From assembly GCA_030015575.1 (NCBI GenBank), contig JASDDO010000001.1, forward strand, positions 138,651,988 through 138,715,987: a stretch of 64,000 nt of DNA, written 5' to 3'. Numbering within the stretch: the first letter of the stretch is position 1; each line of letters starts with the position of its first letter. The position numbers and the translations under genes were made by a program. The notes under the pieces are model-generated. The model was given only the letters and a program-made list of their open reading frames with translations, did not search any database and was not told the DNA's origin. Source of the stretch: Agapanthus africanus (lineage: Eukaryota; Streptophyta; Magnoliopsida; Asparagales; Amaryllidaceae). Positions 1-10,734 of the stretch are shown one piece after another.

Positions 1-1115
1 TCACATACTGGTATTATTCTCGGTCCCGCACATATCTCATATGCGATCCTATTTCGTTTCGCTTGAGCGAGGAAACCTCTGTGTAGGACTCTAAAGACTC
101 GTCAATACACCGGCAGTAGGTGGTGATCATATCAATCACCCACAAGCCGTAAGCGGTCTGCTAAACGTAACGGCCACCCGGGTATTAGGCGATCAGAAAA
201 TCAACGAGCAAGCCTGCTCACACTCCTGCGAATCCAATCAGTAACACTTACTGCACTGTCCGATCTGTTCGTCTGATATGTCACATATCTCGCCTAGGGG
301 TGGTAAACGTCAGACCCCAGTAGCTTGATAAGTCATGCCGATGTAAGGTCCATAACAAGCATGAAACTACTGATAACTCTTACCAGTAAATCAGTGCAAC
401 CCTGGCCAGGGATTTCCAGTTATGTCCAGTCGAGCATAGCGCAACATCAACCCCCAATACCGGGAGAGACGAATCCCCTCCTATCGCTCATTGCCTCCAT
501 GTGAATCGGGACTGTACCCAAAAACCACCTGTTTGCACGCCTCAATAGAGCCGTGGTAGGGTGGAAATCAAAGCACGGTGGGAGACACACAAGACTCTAT
601 GACGATCTCGGGTCAACAGACTAAGCTGTACCAGTGTCACCAGAGAACTGCCATCTGACGTGAGGTATAATACCATCTGAGAGTTCTCGGTAAGTCAGTT
701 CAGTGTACCCAGTCTTCACTGAGCACCCGCATACCATCTCTGATGTCAAACACCAATGGATATGGGATCATCCATCGCCCATCACATGGGTCGAGAAGAT
801 ATACGCTAGTCTACTCTGGAATATCGATGCCCCGTCTCGATATTTCCACGACTAGGAACATTGAAGGATGTACTCATGGACCACCCAGGCCCCACTAGTA
901 TGATCTACATCATAGTCCTGCAAGTCGAGTACACATCATAAGGGCTTTATCAACATGTAACAGAGAGACAGTAAGTATGCATATTAAGATAAAGAGCAAC
1001 CAGATAGCAAACTATCATGTCGAGTAAGAAAGTCCTATCTATATATGTCCCAGCATCCACTACAATATACATCTCACGTACAGTAATGGCCTCTAGGGCA
1101 TACATATAACTAACA
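1..1115 (-). mobile_element. Copia LTR (family 2), cut by the window edge
   Basis: This is an LTR in minus orientation. Its TG end lies at 1115 and reads TGTTAGTTATATGTATGCCC on the minus strand. It aligns by eye along its whole length with the two Copia-2 LTRs at 45427-47646 and 53602-55825, so it is a third copy of that family. The LTR start resembles the Angela/BARE type (TGTTGG...ATGCCCTAGAGGC). No polypurine tract follows at 1116; decayed Tat polyprotein sequence does. It is therefore either a solo LTR or the 5' LTR of an element lying to the left. AGATG at 1116-1120 is the expected target duplication, but its partner is outside the window. Confidence 0.85.
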
Positions 1116-1324
1116 AGATGCCTGAGAAAATCGCCCTTGATGAAGAAGCAGTCAAAAGACTCGCTGCAAAGGACCCGCCTATGAAAAACAAGGTGAACTA
1201 CAATATCCTTGCACATTAGAAAAAATACCCTCACAACTGAGCATACCAGATGCTCTCCTCTTATCCAAAGAGGCACGAAATTCTCTGATCCAGGCCTTAC
1301 AAGAGCCAGATCGGTTCTTGTCAT

Positions 1325-1896
1325 ATGGTCACACTCTCAAAAGAGGAAGAGGACAAGATTATAATTGACCTCTTTAGATGCTTCACAAATAAAGATGATG
1401 ACGAGGAGATCTCAGAATTTCCACCAGCACCAAAAAAGTTGGAGGATGGAATACACACCACGACAAGCAACCTAAGAAAAATCGACTTAGGGAAGGAAAA
1501 TGATCCGAGGCCGACGTTATTAGTAAGCTGCTATCTGAAAAAAAAGGTAGCCACACTGAAAGACGTGCTTATGCAGTACAAAGACTGTTTTTCCTGGAAC
1601 TACTTTGAAATGCCGGGTTTAGATTCAGATGTGGAGGTACACAAACTGGACATATCGCCAGATATAAAGCCAGTCAAACAAGCACCATGAAGGATGCGGC
1701 TCAAACTGGAAATGAGTATCAATGCCGAATTCAAAAAATTAATTGACTCTAGCTTCATCCAAAAAGTTCAATATCCAGAATGGATCGCTAATATCGTTCC
1801 GGTAATGAAGAAAAACGAGACAGTTCACATTTGCATAGACTTTCGGGATCTCAACAAAGCATGCCCGAAGGATGAATTCCTAGTGCTCGTTGCTGA
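1325..1896 (+). pseudogene. Tat pol fragment: linker and N-terminal reverse transcriptase
   Basis: Two adjacent open stretches, 1325-1690 and 1694-1896, are separated by one in-frame TGA at 1688-1690. The first holds the protease-RT linker, ending in a PVKQAP segment. The second holds the start of the RT with IQKVQYPEWIANIVPVMKK and CIDFRDLNKACPKDEF. In this family the stop position normally carries Arg, so CGA to TGA (a C-to-T transition) is the simplest cause. The upstream 1116-1324 stretch also reads as degenerate Tat protein, with stops. After 1896 the frame runs into the Athila LTR; the next RT residues are found at 27298. Confidence 0.75.
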
Positions 1897-1901
1897 ATTG
1901 A
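1897..1901. repeat. Athila target-site duplication, left copy (ATTGA)
   Basis: ATTGA directly precedes the LTR start TGTTCGG at 1902 and is repeated at 27293-27297 directly after the LTR end. Five bp is the usual Ty3/Gypsy duplication length. Deleting the element and one copy restores the Tat RT frame, which confirms both element ends. Confidence 0.95.
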
Positions 1902-3645
1902 TGTTCGGCACGATTTATTACATTACAACACCACCCATTTTTATCATTTTGTCAATAAACAGTGCTATTTAATCAATGTCTTCTCATTTATACAGATTAC
2001 AGGCGCACAAGCGAAAACACAGAATGATGTACACAACATGCACAAAATGACGGTTTTTTAGCCGGAACTGCAAACGGGACAGAATACAGATCAAGATTTA
2101 AAAGAGTTTGCAACAAATAAAGTGTGTGTACAAAAAGAATTTGTGATTTGGTCCAACATGAGAACAAGTGTGAACATAGACTTGACCAAGTACACAAGTA
2201 GGCAAACACTATCATGGTGCCTTTTTATAAGTGGGTGCAAGTGGCATGGCAATGAGTGGTAAAAAGTATTGATGTGACATAAACCTTTGAAACTTGATCT
2301 TATTTCTTCTCTGTTCATCACCCTAAGAAATCATCCATGTGTAAATGACAACAAATTGCAATTACCTTGAGATGACCAAGTGACTATTAGACTGCTGACC
2401 AAAGGTGGACCCTAACCTCAACACTAGGGCCGCAATTTTATCCATTATGGCCGCAATTTGCAGCCATATCAGTGTCAAAATGGTCCGAACAAGTTCTGTG
2501 GGCCCTTGGTGGTTTTATGAGTTCATTGGTACTTGCAACTTCTGGTTTTGATTTCTCTATAAATAGCAGATCAGTTTATGAGTAAATATAACTTTTGCAC
2601 TACTTGTAATTATTTTGATAAAATTCTTGTAGCTCTTTGGATTAGTTTGAAGTCTTTGCCTTTCTCTGGTCTTCCAACCTCTACCTTTGAGCTTGAAAGA
2701 TTAGATTTTGGTAGTTGAATTCATTTGCTTGTATTTGGATACCATTGCAATAAAATCTTCATTGAGCTCAAGTTTGATTCTTGTATCTCTTATCTATTTC
2801 ATTATATTTTATAATTTTTCAGATGTGTTTTCATTATACGATGTGTGAGTAGTCTTGTGCTTAGGCCATGGTGAGGTAGGTAATTGAATGACTTGCCTTC
2901 CAACCCCTCATTCTTGATTCTTAATTTATTGCACTTCTTTTCTTAATATTTGCAATATTATTGTGTTTTGCTTTATAGGATATATTGTTTTGAATGGTTG
3001 CAAATCAACCTTTAACATATATCCTATTACTTCTTTATATTTTAATGTTGTTATACTAAGCATTGAAGTTGGAAGGAATATGAAATTTAGCTAAATTGAA
3101 GTAAACTAGCTAGATAGAACATGTAGCCATAAAAGCACATGTTCTATGCTTCCTAAATTCACTTAGCTCATTTCATGTTCATTTCACTTTAGAACCTTAT
3201 ATTTTTAGTTTCTTTTTAACCTAATTGTGATATCATATCCTAACCGGACACGTGTTATCGGGATAGATGCGGCATGCTTCGTTAAGTCAATTAGAAACTA
3301 GAAATGGACTTTGAATCATGATTGAGAGTTGAGGGTAATGCCATATTTCAACTTACTAAACCTAAGCTTAAGTTTTTCCCCAAATATCACTTTATCGCTT
3401 TGTTATTTCATTTGTATAAAAGGTGACAAAACCAACTCAAACCCTTTGTTTTCTAACTCAAAAGAATGCCGTGATATCCACTCCCTGTGGATCGACTCGT
3501 ACTTGCCAGCTTTCATCAACGCACCGTGCACTTACGGTATTTTTATAACTCGAGAATCACGTCGTGCATGACTTTTTAATGAAAAACAGACATATCCAAT
3601 ATTGACCATATCCTTTCAAAAGCACAACATTATGAATCTTCAACA
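1902..3645 (+). repeat. Athila 5' LTR
   Basis: It begins TGTTCGGCACG and ends CTTCAACA, and matches 25549-27292 over its full 1744 bp. It contains a TATA box (TATAAATAG, 2558-2566), a GGCCGCAATTT double motif upstream of it, and an AT-rich 3' half. Open frames within it (for example 3329-3571) are not conserved as protein and I treat them as chance. Confidence 0.95.
2428..2566 (+). promoter_or_regulatory. Athila LTR promoter region: GGCCGC palindrome plus TATA box
   Basis: GGCCGCAATTTT at 2428 is followed by an imperfect palindrome GGCCGCAATTTGCAGCC at 2449-2465. About 93 bp downstream is TATAAATAG at 2558-2566. The 3' LTR has the perfect form GGCCGCAATTTGCGGCC at 26098-26114 and TATAAATTG at 26207. 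TATA position and LTR context make this the likely U3 promoter. Use of the palindrome as a protein site is inference. Confidence 0.55.
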
Positions 3646-3651
3646 AGTTTT

Positions 3652-3669
3652 TGGCGCCGTTTCCGGGGA
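3652..3669 (+). other. Athila primer-binding site
   Basis: TGGCGCCGTTTCCGGGGA lies six bases after the LTR end. It is the form typical of Athila elements, complementary to the 3' end of an Asp tRNA, with one likely substitution in the middle. Confidence 0.85.
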
Positions 3670-5023
3670 GTGGCTACACCACGAAGTTATTTTGAGTTAT
3701 CTCTGTATATACTTTTAAAAAAAAATAAACAAAGAAAAATCTAAAAAACACCAAAAACAACACAAACAATACTACTTTTTTGCTCTCTGTGTTTTTGTTC
3801 TTCTGTTGATATAAATGTTATCAAAATATTTTGCATATAAAAAGAGGACACTAATAGAACTAGAAGAAGACACCAAGAAATTGGAGAAAAAATATCACAA
3901 CTTGGCCGTAATTTTAACCATTTTGGCCGCAATTTGCGGCCTTATTGTGGTATTTTGCTCCAATTCTTCTATTCCTTCTCTATATTTCTGTTATTAATCT
4001 ATTTTTATATGAAAAATTTGATAATTATGTATTTAAAGAACTTTGGCCATAGATATCGTATTGTGCACCGAATATCGTATTTTTCCAACAATTCCATATT
4101 TCGACGGAAATACAAACTACGATCGTGTGGAGCTAAGAGCAGAATTCAGGGACAAGGCGTTAAGAAGTTACAGTGCCAAAGATCCGGGTAGATTGACCCG
4201 CGCAAGCGAACACTCAAGCAATCACGGATCAAGTCAATAGGAGTTTCTAAAACTCAAGAATTTAAGGTATGCACATTTCCTAACACCTTCTTCTCAAATC
4301 CGACTCTCCAATACTTCAAATTTCTGCAGGATTTCTTTTGCAAACTCTGCTGCACAAGTGCCAAAGAAACTAACCGTATTTTTTGCAGCGCGCTGCTTAT
4401 AACGTAAAAAAAACAATTGATTGATGATTTGAACAACTTTTATTGTTTGCGCATTGCATAAATTTAATACGGACTTAAGGGAAAAAAAACCCAACAAAAT
4501 ACGGTAAAAGATTTCATCACCCTTCTCCGTGGCCCACAAACCACAAAGAACGAGCATTTTTCACACCCCCATTAATATTAAAAGAAATTAGATTTTTAGC
4601 CTCTAAGGACTTTGCGCTCAATAGGGAAAAGTTGAGTGTACCTCGAACACCGCCCATCGTTATATTGTTCAAGAAGTATCTAGGAAAGTGTGAAAGGCAC
4701 AACCGCCGAAAAAGAAAAGGTTATTCTAATTAAGGAACCTCGTGAAAGCGAGGGAAAACCTCCCTTCATCTCTGCACTTACCTGGCTTCTCGATCAATCT
4801 ATCTTGGGCTCGTTTCGCGACACCCTTTTACTTCACAGATCAAGTTTTTTTTAGCAGGTCTAGTTGACCTAGGCAACCCCTAGATTGTTTAGGTGTGTAC
4901 AGTGTGTCGTGGTTGTGTTCTTGTTGTGCATTTTGTATGATATTTGTCCATTGTGAATAAAAAAAAAAAAATACACTTTTTCTTCCATTTCCTTATTCTT
5001 TCCCTACCATTTCCGGATAGTTC
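3670..5023 (+). other. Athila 5' leader
   Basis: About 1.35 kb lies between the primer site and the first gag ATG. It contains a perfect palindrome GGCCGCAATTTGCGGCC at 3925-3941, preceded by a degraded copy at 3904, the same pair seen in the LTR. An open stretch around 4043-4240 is readable but I recognise no domain. Long leaders are usual for Athila. No other gene is seen. Confidence 0.6.
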
Positions 5024-6187
5024 ATGTTAGCTTGGATTAGAGATTCACAATCTCGATTAGTCTGGTTTGTGACTGTATCTTTCGACTCTTCTACAGCTTC
5101 TGATTCCTCGGAATCTTTCGAGACTTTCTTACCTTCTGCTTTATCGGAGCCGTCTGATACTACACTTCGCTTGCCTTCACTTTCTTCTCCTACACCACCA
5201 ACAATGACGGAACAAACGATTGTAGAGCAGCAGGAGGCAGCATTACAGGACAGATGCTACCCACACCGTTCATTCCTACCTTCATGCATCGTGTTGCCCA
5301 CCATTGCGGCAAACAACTATGAAATCAAGCCGCAATTCATACCACTACTCCCAAAATTTCACGGACTCGAGTCCGTGGATACTTACCTTTTAATCAGTGA
5401 ATTTGAAGGAGTGTGTGCTATGATGAAAATTCACGGAGTGGGTGAGGATGTCGTTAAACTCAAATTCATTCCTTTTGCGCTCAAAGATAATGCGAAAAGT
5501 TGGTTAAATAGTTTTCCAGCTCGATTGATCATGACATGGGACGACTTTGTGAAAGTTTTTCCAAAGAAATTTTACCCTATTCACAAAACTGTGTGCATTC
5601 GGAACGAAATCCACAATTTCAAACAAAAAGAGGGTGAAATTTTTTGGGAAATGCTTAGAAAGATTCAAAGACATCTTAATCAAATGTCCCTATTATGGGT
5701 TAGAACAGTGGAGGTTGTGTCAGATTGTCTACGAAGGCTTAGACTCCAGTTCACGCATGATGTTAGAGTTCATGTGTCAGTGCAAATTTCTGAGCTATGG
5801 TGCAAAGGATGCATGGAACTTTTTGGAAGAACTGGCTGAAAAAACCATTCAGTGGGAGAGTGTGAGTGAGAAACCATCTATGATTAGGAGCGGTGCACAC
5901 ATAGTTGACACCTCTATAACTGCCGAAGAAAAAATCGCCGCTCTTGTACGTCGAATGGAAGCTTTAGAGGGAAAAAATTCACCGCTACCGGTTAACCAAA
6001 TTTCTCAAACTTTGTGTGCTAACTGTCAGCATCCTAGCCACATAACGGAAGAATGTCCGTTTCTTATTGGGGCTCGGGGACCCGAAAATATTAATGCACT
6101 GTACCAAAACCAGCGTTCCAGGAACGATCCCTTCGGACAGACGTACAACCCTGGTTGGAAGAATCATCCCAATTTTGCTTGGAATCA
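5024..6187 (+). pseudogene. Athila gag, N-terminal part (frameshifted, then interrupted)
   Basis: Gag forms the retrotransposon particle. The first ATG in the right frame is at 5024. The core reads NNYEIKPQFIPLLPKFHG, then FALKDNAKSWLNSFPA, TWDDFVKVF and KKFYP, typical Athila gag. Near 5648-5651 an extra base in an A run shifts the frame; the homology continues in the next frame through CLERFKDILIKCPYYGL and a CCHC zinc knuckle (CANCQHPSHITEEC, about 6022-6063). The segment stops at FAWN, where Tkl-A was inserted at 6188. The continuation is at 18217. Confidence 0.85.
6183..6187. repeat. Tkl-A target-site duplication, left copy (AATCA)
   Basis: AATCA precedes the Tkl-A LTR start. The right copy at 18217-18221 is ACTCA, one mismatch. 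The Athila gag frame is kept across the repaired joint, so I read this as an eroded duplication, not as evidence of recombination. Confidence 0.7.
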
Positions 6188-6676
6188 TGTAACATTTCAA
6201 AAAAATAAAATATTATTTTTGGGAATTTTCATAATTCAATATTAATTTTTAATGCATATTTTATAGTCGGTATAATTAAATACCGATAAATGGTGAAAAT
6301 TCCGGAGAAAATTTTGGAAATTCTAAATTAGGGTATTTCGTGGAAATATGTCATTTTTAAGCTTTTAAGGTTATGTATATGCTATCTTAATGTTAATTGC
6401 GATTAAAAATCGCTAATTGGATTTTTGGCTTTTTGTGCAAAATGTGCACATAACACTTTCCACACTTGTCTCATGTTATGGACTCATGGTGGTCTAGGGT
6501 TGGATCATGTTTAGATGACCATGGTGGGTTAGCCAAGTTTAGGCAACCATGATGGGTTGGACCTTTTGGTTAAGTTAAGTTGGTTAATTAAGTGTTTAGC
6601 TTTGTTAAGGATTGGTTAAGATTAGGGTTGACTTGTGTAGGAGAGAGGGAGAGCCATGATGGTTGTGCACTTTTTA

Positions 6677-6697
6677 AGAGAGAGAGAGAGAGAGAGG
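6677..6697. repeat. (AG)n microsatellite in Tkl-A LTR
   Basis: About ten AG units. The same site in the 3' LTR (14184-14199) has about eight, so the array length has changed since insertion. Confidence 0.9.
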
Positions 6698-7101
6698 TGG
6701 TTAGGGTGTGCCATGATCCATTCCACTTCATAACCCCTTGTGCTCTTTTACTCCCTCTCATACATCAGCCCCAATATTCAACTTCAGCCAACATCAGCAG
6801 CTGAAATAACACTTCAGCCAACCCCACACCAGCCCCTAACACCATAGCCCAACACCTACACACTCACATCAACACTTCAGCCCCCATATCAACACATCAT
6901 CAGCTGATACACAACATCAGCCCCAATTTCCACACATCAGCCACCATCAGCATATTTCAGCCCAACCCCATCCTGAACATCAGCCCCAATATCACAACAT
7001 CAGCCCCAACACTTCAGCCCCTGCAGTAGCTGCTGCTCCTGGAACAAAAGAAAGAGATTTCAAGCAGCAGCAGCAGCTAAGGCAGCAGCACAGCAACAGA
7101 A

Positions 7102-7392
7102 TTGCTGTTGCAAACAGCAACAGTTACAGCAACAACTTCATTCAAAACCATTCCCACAACCCTACAACAACACCCTTATACCACAGCAGCTGCTGAAGCT
7201 ACTACAAACATAAACAAATTCCAAGCAAACACAACCTCAACCCAAACCAACAGCACCAAACAGTTTCAGCCACTGCCGCAACAGCCAAAAACAGCAGCAG
7301 CAAGTAGCACAGCAACACCAGCAGCTCCACAGCAGCAACAGCCCTTTCCTCCTTCCTTCACCTTCTTTTCTCCTTCATCTAAGATTCCTTGA
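7102..7392 (+). other. Low-complexity Q/T/A-rich open frame inside Tkl-A LTR
   Basis: A 96-residue ATG-to-stop frame, rich in Gln, Thr, Ala and Pro, lies within the CAG-rich part of the LTR. The same frame is open in the 3' LTR (14605-14895) with only a couple of replacements. No domain is recognisable. The composition follows directly from CAG/CAA/ACA repeats, and LTR pairs start identical, so conservation between the two copies does not show selection. The minus-strand relatives Tkl-B and Tkl-D have no such segment that I can see. I list it as a repeat-derived frame, not a gene. Confidence 0.35.
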
Positions 7393-7776
7393 GGTATAAT
7401 CTCACAATCCAACTCCTATCTTGTTAAGTTCTGGTTTTATAGTAGAATTTAGTATTTATATCGCGATTAGTGCTAGTTTAGGCAAATTTGAGAGAGACTT
7501 GACCAAGTGTTGGTTTTGATTATTAGGGTAACCTTATTAAGTGTGTTTGAGACCAGTTAACCCCATAACACCCCAGATTTCCAGTAAGTTACCTGAATGT
7601 TTCAACTTGGCATATTTTAGCGATTTTGTCGATTTTGTGACCTTTCTAGTATTTGCTTCAACCCGAGACCACTTAAAATAAAATTGACTTGGCAGTAAAC
7701 TGTGCAGGCACCCTGGAACCATCCCACAAAGCCCTAGCCCCCAACTCCCATACCATGCCGCAGATAAATTCCCTCT

Positions 7777-7846
7777 GGCCGCAATTTAGGGCCAGAACAG
7801 TAGGGAACCCCCTCGTTTTGCGTGCACGGCTCTTTTACCTATAAAC
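7777..7846 (+). promoter_or_regulatory. Tkl-A LTR promoter region: GGCCGCAATTT motif and TATA-like box
   Basis: GGCCGCAATTTAGGGCC (7777-7793) is an imperfect form of the palindrome found upstream of the Athila TATA box. TATAAAC follows at 7840-7846, 47 bp downstream. The 3' LTR keeps both (15279-15294 and 15342-15348). The promoter call rests on the TATA-like box and on the parallel with Athila. Confidence 0.4.
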
Positions 7847-8668
7847 TTGACCCTAGGTATGTCTAGTTTTGTCTAGTTCTAACCAGGGTAGAATCTGGAT
7901 TGATTTTCTTGAGTTGGCGCATGATTTACGACTTGTTTTCGTATGCATTTTTGTATTCGATGATTAGTTTCTGTCGGATGGCGTTTGAACGCCAACGGCA
8001 GAGGATTATTGGCTGTGTTTGCACGCGAGGCCGTAGGTTTTTACCTATGGGCGTAGCGTGCACCATTTTGGTTTCCGACATGGTTTTCTTGTGTTTTAGC
8101 ATGTGATATCCTTGTAGGTATCCCACGTGGCGTCGAAGCGTTGGAGATGCAAATGGCGACATCGGCACCGTCACGCATAAAGAAAGGTGAGTAGATTTAT
8201 ATCTACGGGGAGAAGTCGGGTGGATGGCGTATAGCACCCCCGCAGTTCGTAGTAATGTATACGGATGCGTATACACACTAACAATTAATATATATTGTTT
8301 GGGATTAATTATTGATGTTAAGATGGATATTGGTGTGTTGGATTGGTGAAAGGTTACGAAACCCTAGGGGTAGTGGGTGCACTACACATACATACACATA
8401 CATACTTGCATACATCCTTATTTCAGATGTGGTTATGGGATTCTATATAGTTATGTGTCCACATGGGTATGGGACTATGTGTTCACATACGGATTTGAGG
8501 ATGATAATTTGGATTGAGATGAGTCGATGATCTTTGATCTGAGATTATGATATCGGTGATTGACAGGATTCGTACTTGATATGCGTCCTGATATGATAGC
8601 GGGTCTTGGATGACGATGCCATGTGCATAGAGATAAATATAAAATGATCGACATGTGATTATGTACGA

Positions 8669-8694
8669 GATATGATATGATATGATATGATATG
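8669..8694. repeat. (ATATG)n microsatellite in Tkl-A LTR
   Basis: About five ATATG units; the 3' LTR has about four near 16170-16192. Confidence 0.85.
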
Positions 8695-10256
8695 ACAAGA
8701 TAATTATGATAGGCCGCATTGGGCGATGTATATTCCTTGTGATGATATGTGCTGATGATATCGATTTATACGAGACTGTCGATCAGTAGTCAGATCATAA
8801 TTATAGTGATGATATTAGCATTGTACTAGACATAGATCAGTACCCCAGATGATGATCTTGATAAAAAGGATACCAGATGAGTAATATAATGATTGTGATA
8901 TTGACCAGTACCCGGATTTGGGGATACCGTACGACGGATTTACGTACGAGCTATATTTTGATGTTTGATCCGCCCTGTTGACTCGGGGATAACCGATTAT
9001 AGAGATATGGTATCGGATGTGATATTATCGAGGCGGGATAACCGACTATATATGTATATATATGTATCGACTCAGAGGTTAGGCGGTTTACCTTACCTGC
9101 AGTTAACCTATTAGCTCGGCCTTATAGTTGGTGTAGCTATAGGTCTCTTATGACATTTGATGCAGTTTAGCTATCCTTGTGTTTAGCTTTCAGCTCCCGC
9201 ATATTATTGTTGTTACTCTGCATCGCATACTTATTATGATTCATATTCCATTATTGATATCATGCTGTTAGGACACCAGCACCATTACCGATGATGCGTA
9301 TGTTCCACATACACTTACTTGCCAGCTCACACACATCTTTATCGGTAATTACCATGTTACTACACAGTAGTATTATTGCATCAGGATATGAGCTTTGTAT
9401 GTGCATACTATTATTTCATGTTGCATGATATACTGTTATATTTGCATTTCATCTATATGTCCCATACATCATGCTTCCTGATTATACGTATTGAGATATG
9501 TTGTTTCTATGATATTTCTGGATTTGGGAACCGTGGATATTTCAAAGAGATTATGAAATTGTTTTAAAAACCCGGTTACCCTTGATATGATATTTCAGTG
9601 CGTCCACCATGTGTTTTCTCGGTGCTGAGAGTGACATGTGAAACCCGATTCGAGGAGGTGGATGAGACCGATTGCGGGTACATGGTGGACCCGGTGCGGT
9701 ACCCCGGGGCAAGAAGATCGCAGAAGATGGCGTTGAGCCTGGCAGGGGAGCACTACCGACCGGTGATTTTACCCGACGCGTCGGATATCCGGAGGATATC
9801 GTCGTAGTCATAAGATGGATGGTAGGGGCCGATCTGGACTGACGGCGCCCTGGATTTTATGATTGAGACATTGAGATTTGAGATATTGAGGTACAGAGAT
9901 TGTGATACAGAGATATCGAGATATTGGGATTTATGTTTTGTGCCGATGCTAGGCACCGTTTATATTGATTTCATTTATGATACCTCATTTTAAAAATACA
10001 AAATTCTCACAAATTTATGAAAGCAGTTTTCTTTAGTACATGCATTCTGTTTCATGCATTAAGACATCATTCATATGATACATTGCCACCTGATGCATTG
10101 ATACGGGCACATGGGTTTACACTTGGGTTAGATATTTACCCTAGTCTTATTATAGATTGCTGGTTATATATTTGAGGATTATATATTATGATCATATGAC
10201 CTAGGATTGCGTCATACATGCGATTTTCTGTTCGTAGATCTTTTCTACTCACGAGT

Positions 10257-10278
10257 GGCAACTCACCCCCGTTGTGCC
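10257..10278 (+). promoter_or_regulatory. Conserved block of Tekay-like LTRs
   Basis: The 22-bp block GGCAACTCACCC...GTTGTGCC occurs here, in the 3' LTR (17755-17776) and, with one change in Tkl-B and none I can see in Tkl-D, on the minus strand at 28813-28834 and 57800-57821. Most other parts of these LTRs are far more diverged. It is followed by a pyrimidine-rich CAGTTTCTTGCAGG stretch that looks like a splice acceptor. Function is unknown; possible roles are RNA processing or packaging. Confidence 0.5.
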
Positions 10279-10722
10279 CCAGTTTCTTGCAGGTGTTGCC
10301 GTACGGGTTCATTTCGGCTTTGCGGGCACAGCTTCTTCCAGGTGACTTGCTAGTAGATGGGTTATTTGTATCGTACCCATCATTATACATTGTATACTAT
10401 ATTTCAGTTGTATCTAGAAGTTCCATCAACCAAACATGTACTTATTTGAGGTAGAGACCAGTGATGTTTATTCTTCGACCTTAGAGTCGCACGTTATATT
10501 TCTGTGGATTTCTTGTTGTTGGAGTTTCCTTTTCTGTTGTGATCCTCGCCTTTAGGCGTTGTATATTATGTTGCTAGCTAGTTGACTTCTTATGGTTTTC
10601 CTACACTCTACTACTTTCCTTGGTTTGGATTTCTGGGCTCGGCTTACTTAGAGCACGTACGCCTTGAGACGTTCGTAGCCTAAGTGCCGGTCATGTTCCG
10701 TATTTTCGGGACATGACAAAGT

Positions 10723-10734
10723 TGGTATCAGAGC
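10723..10734 (+). other. Tkl-A primer-binding site
   Basis: TGGTATCAGAGC, complementary to the 3' end of initiator Met tRNA, lies four bases after the LTR end. It is the usual site of chromodomain Gypsy and Copia elements. Confidence 0.95.

Larger units (their letters stand above)
6188..10718 (+). repeat. Tkl-A 5' LTR (4.5 kb)
   Basis: It starts TGTAACATTTCAAAAAAATA and ends GGGACATGACA. It contains an (AG)n run at 6677-6697, a CAG/CAGCC-rich segment of about 0.6 kb (6760-7340), a TATA-like promoter region near 7840, an (ATATG)n run at 8669-8694 and a block conserved in related LTRs at 10257-10278. The copy at 13695-18216 matches throughout with a few differences per hundred bases; most length change is in the microsatellites. 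Confidence 0.95.

Noticed and set aside
3741..4702. Several short open frames on both strands in the Athila leader
   Set aside because: They overlap, lack domains and lie in a region expected to be untranslated.
10723..10734. Possible tRNA gene fragments at TGGTATCAGAGC sites (also 45123, 45413, 53588)
   Set aside because: They are only the tRNA-complementary primer sites next to LTR ends; no tRNA cloverleaf surrounds them.
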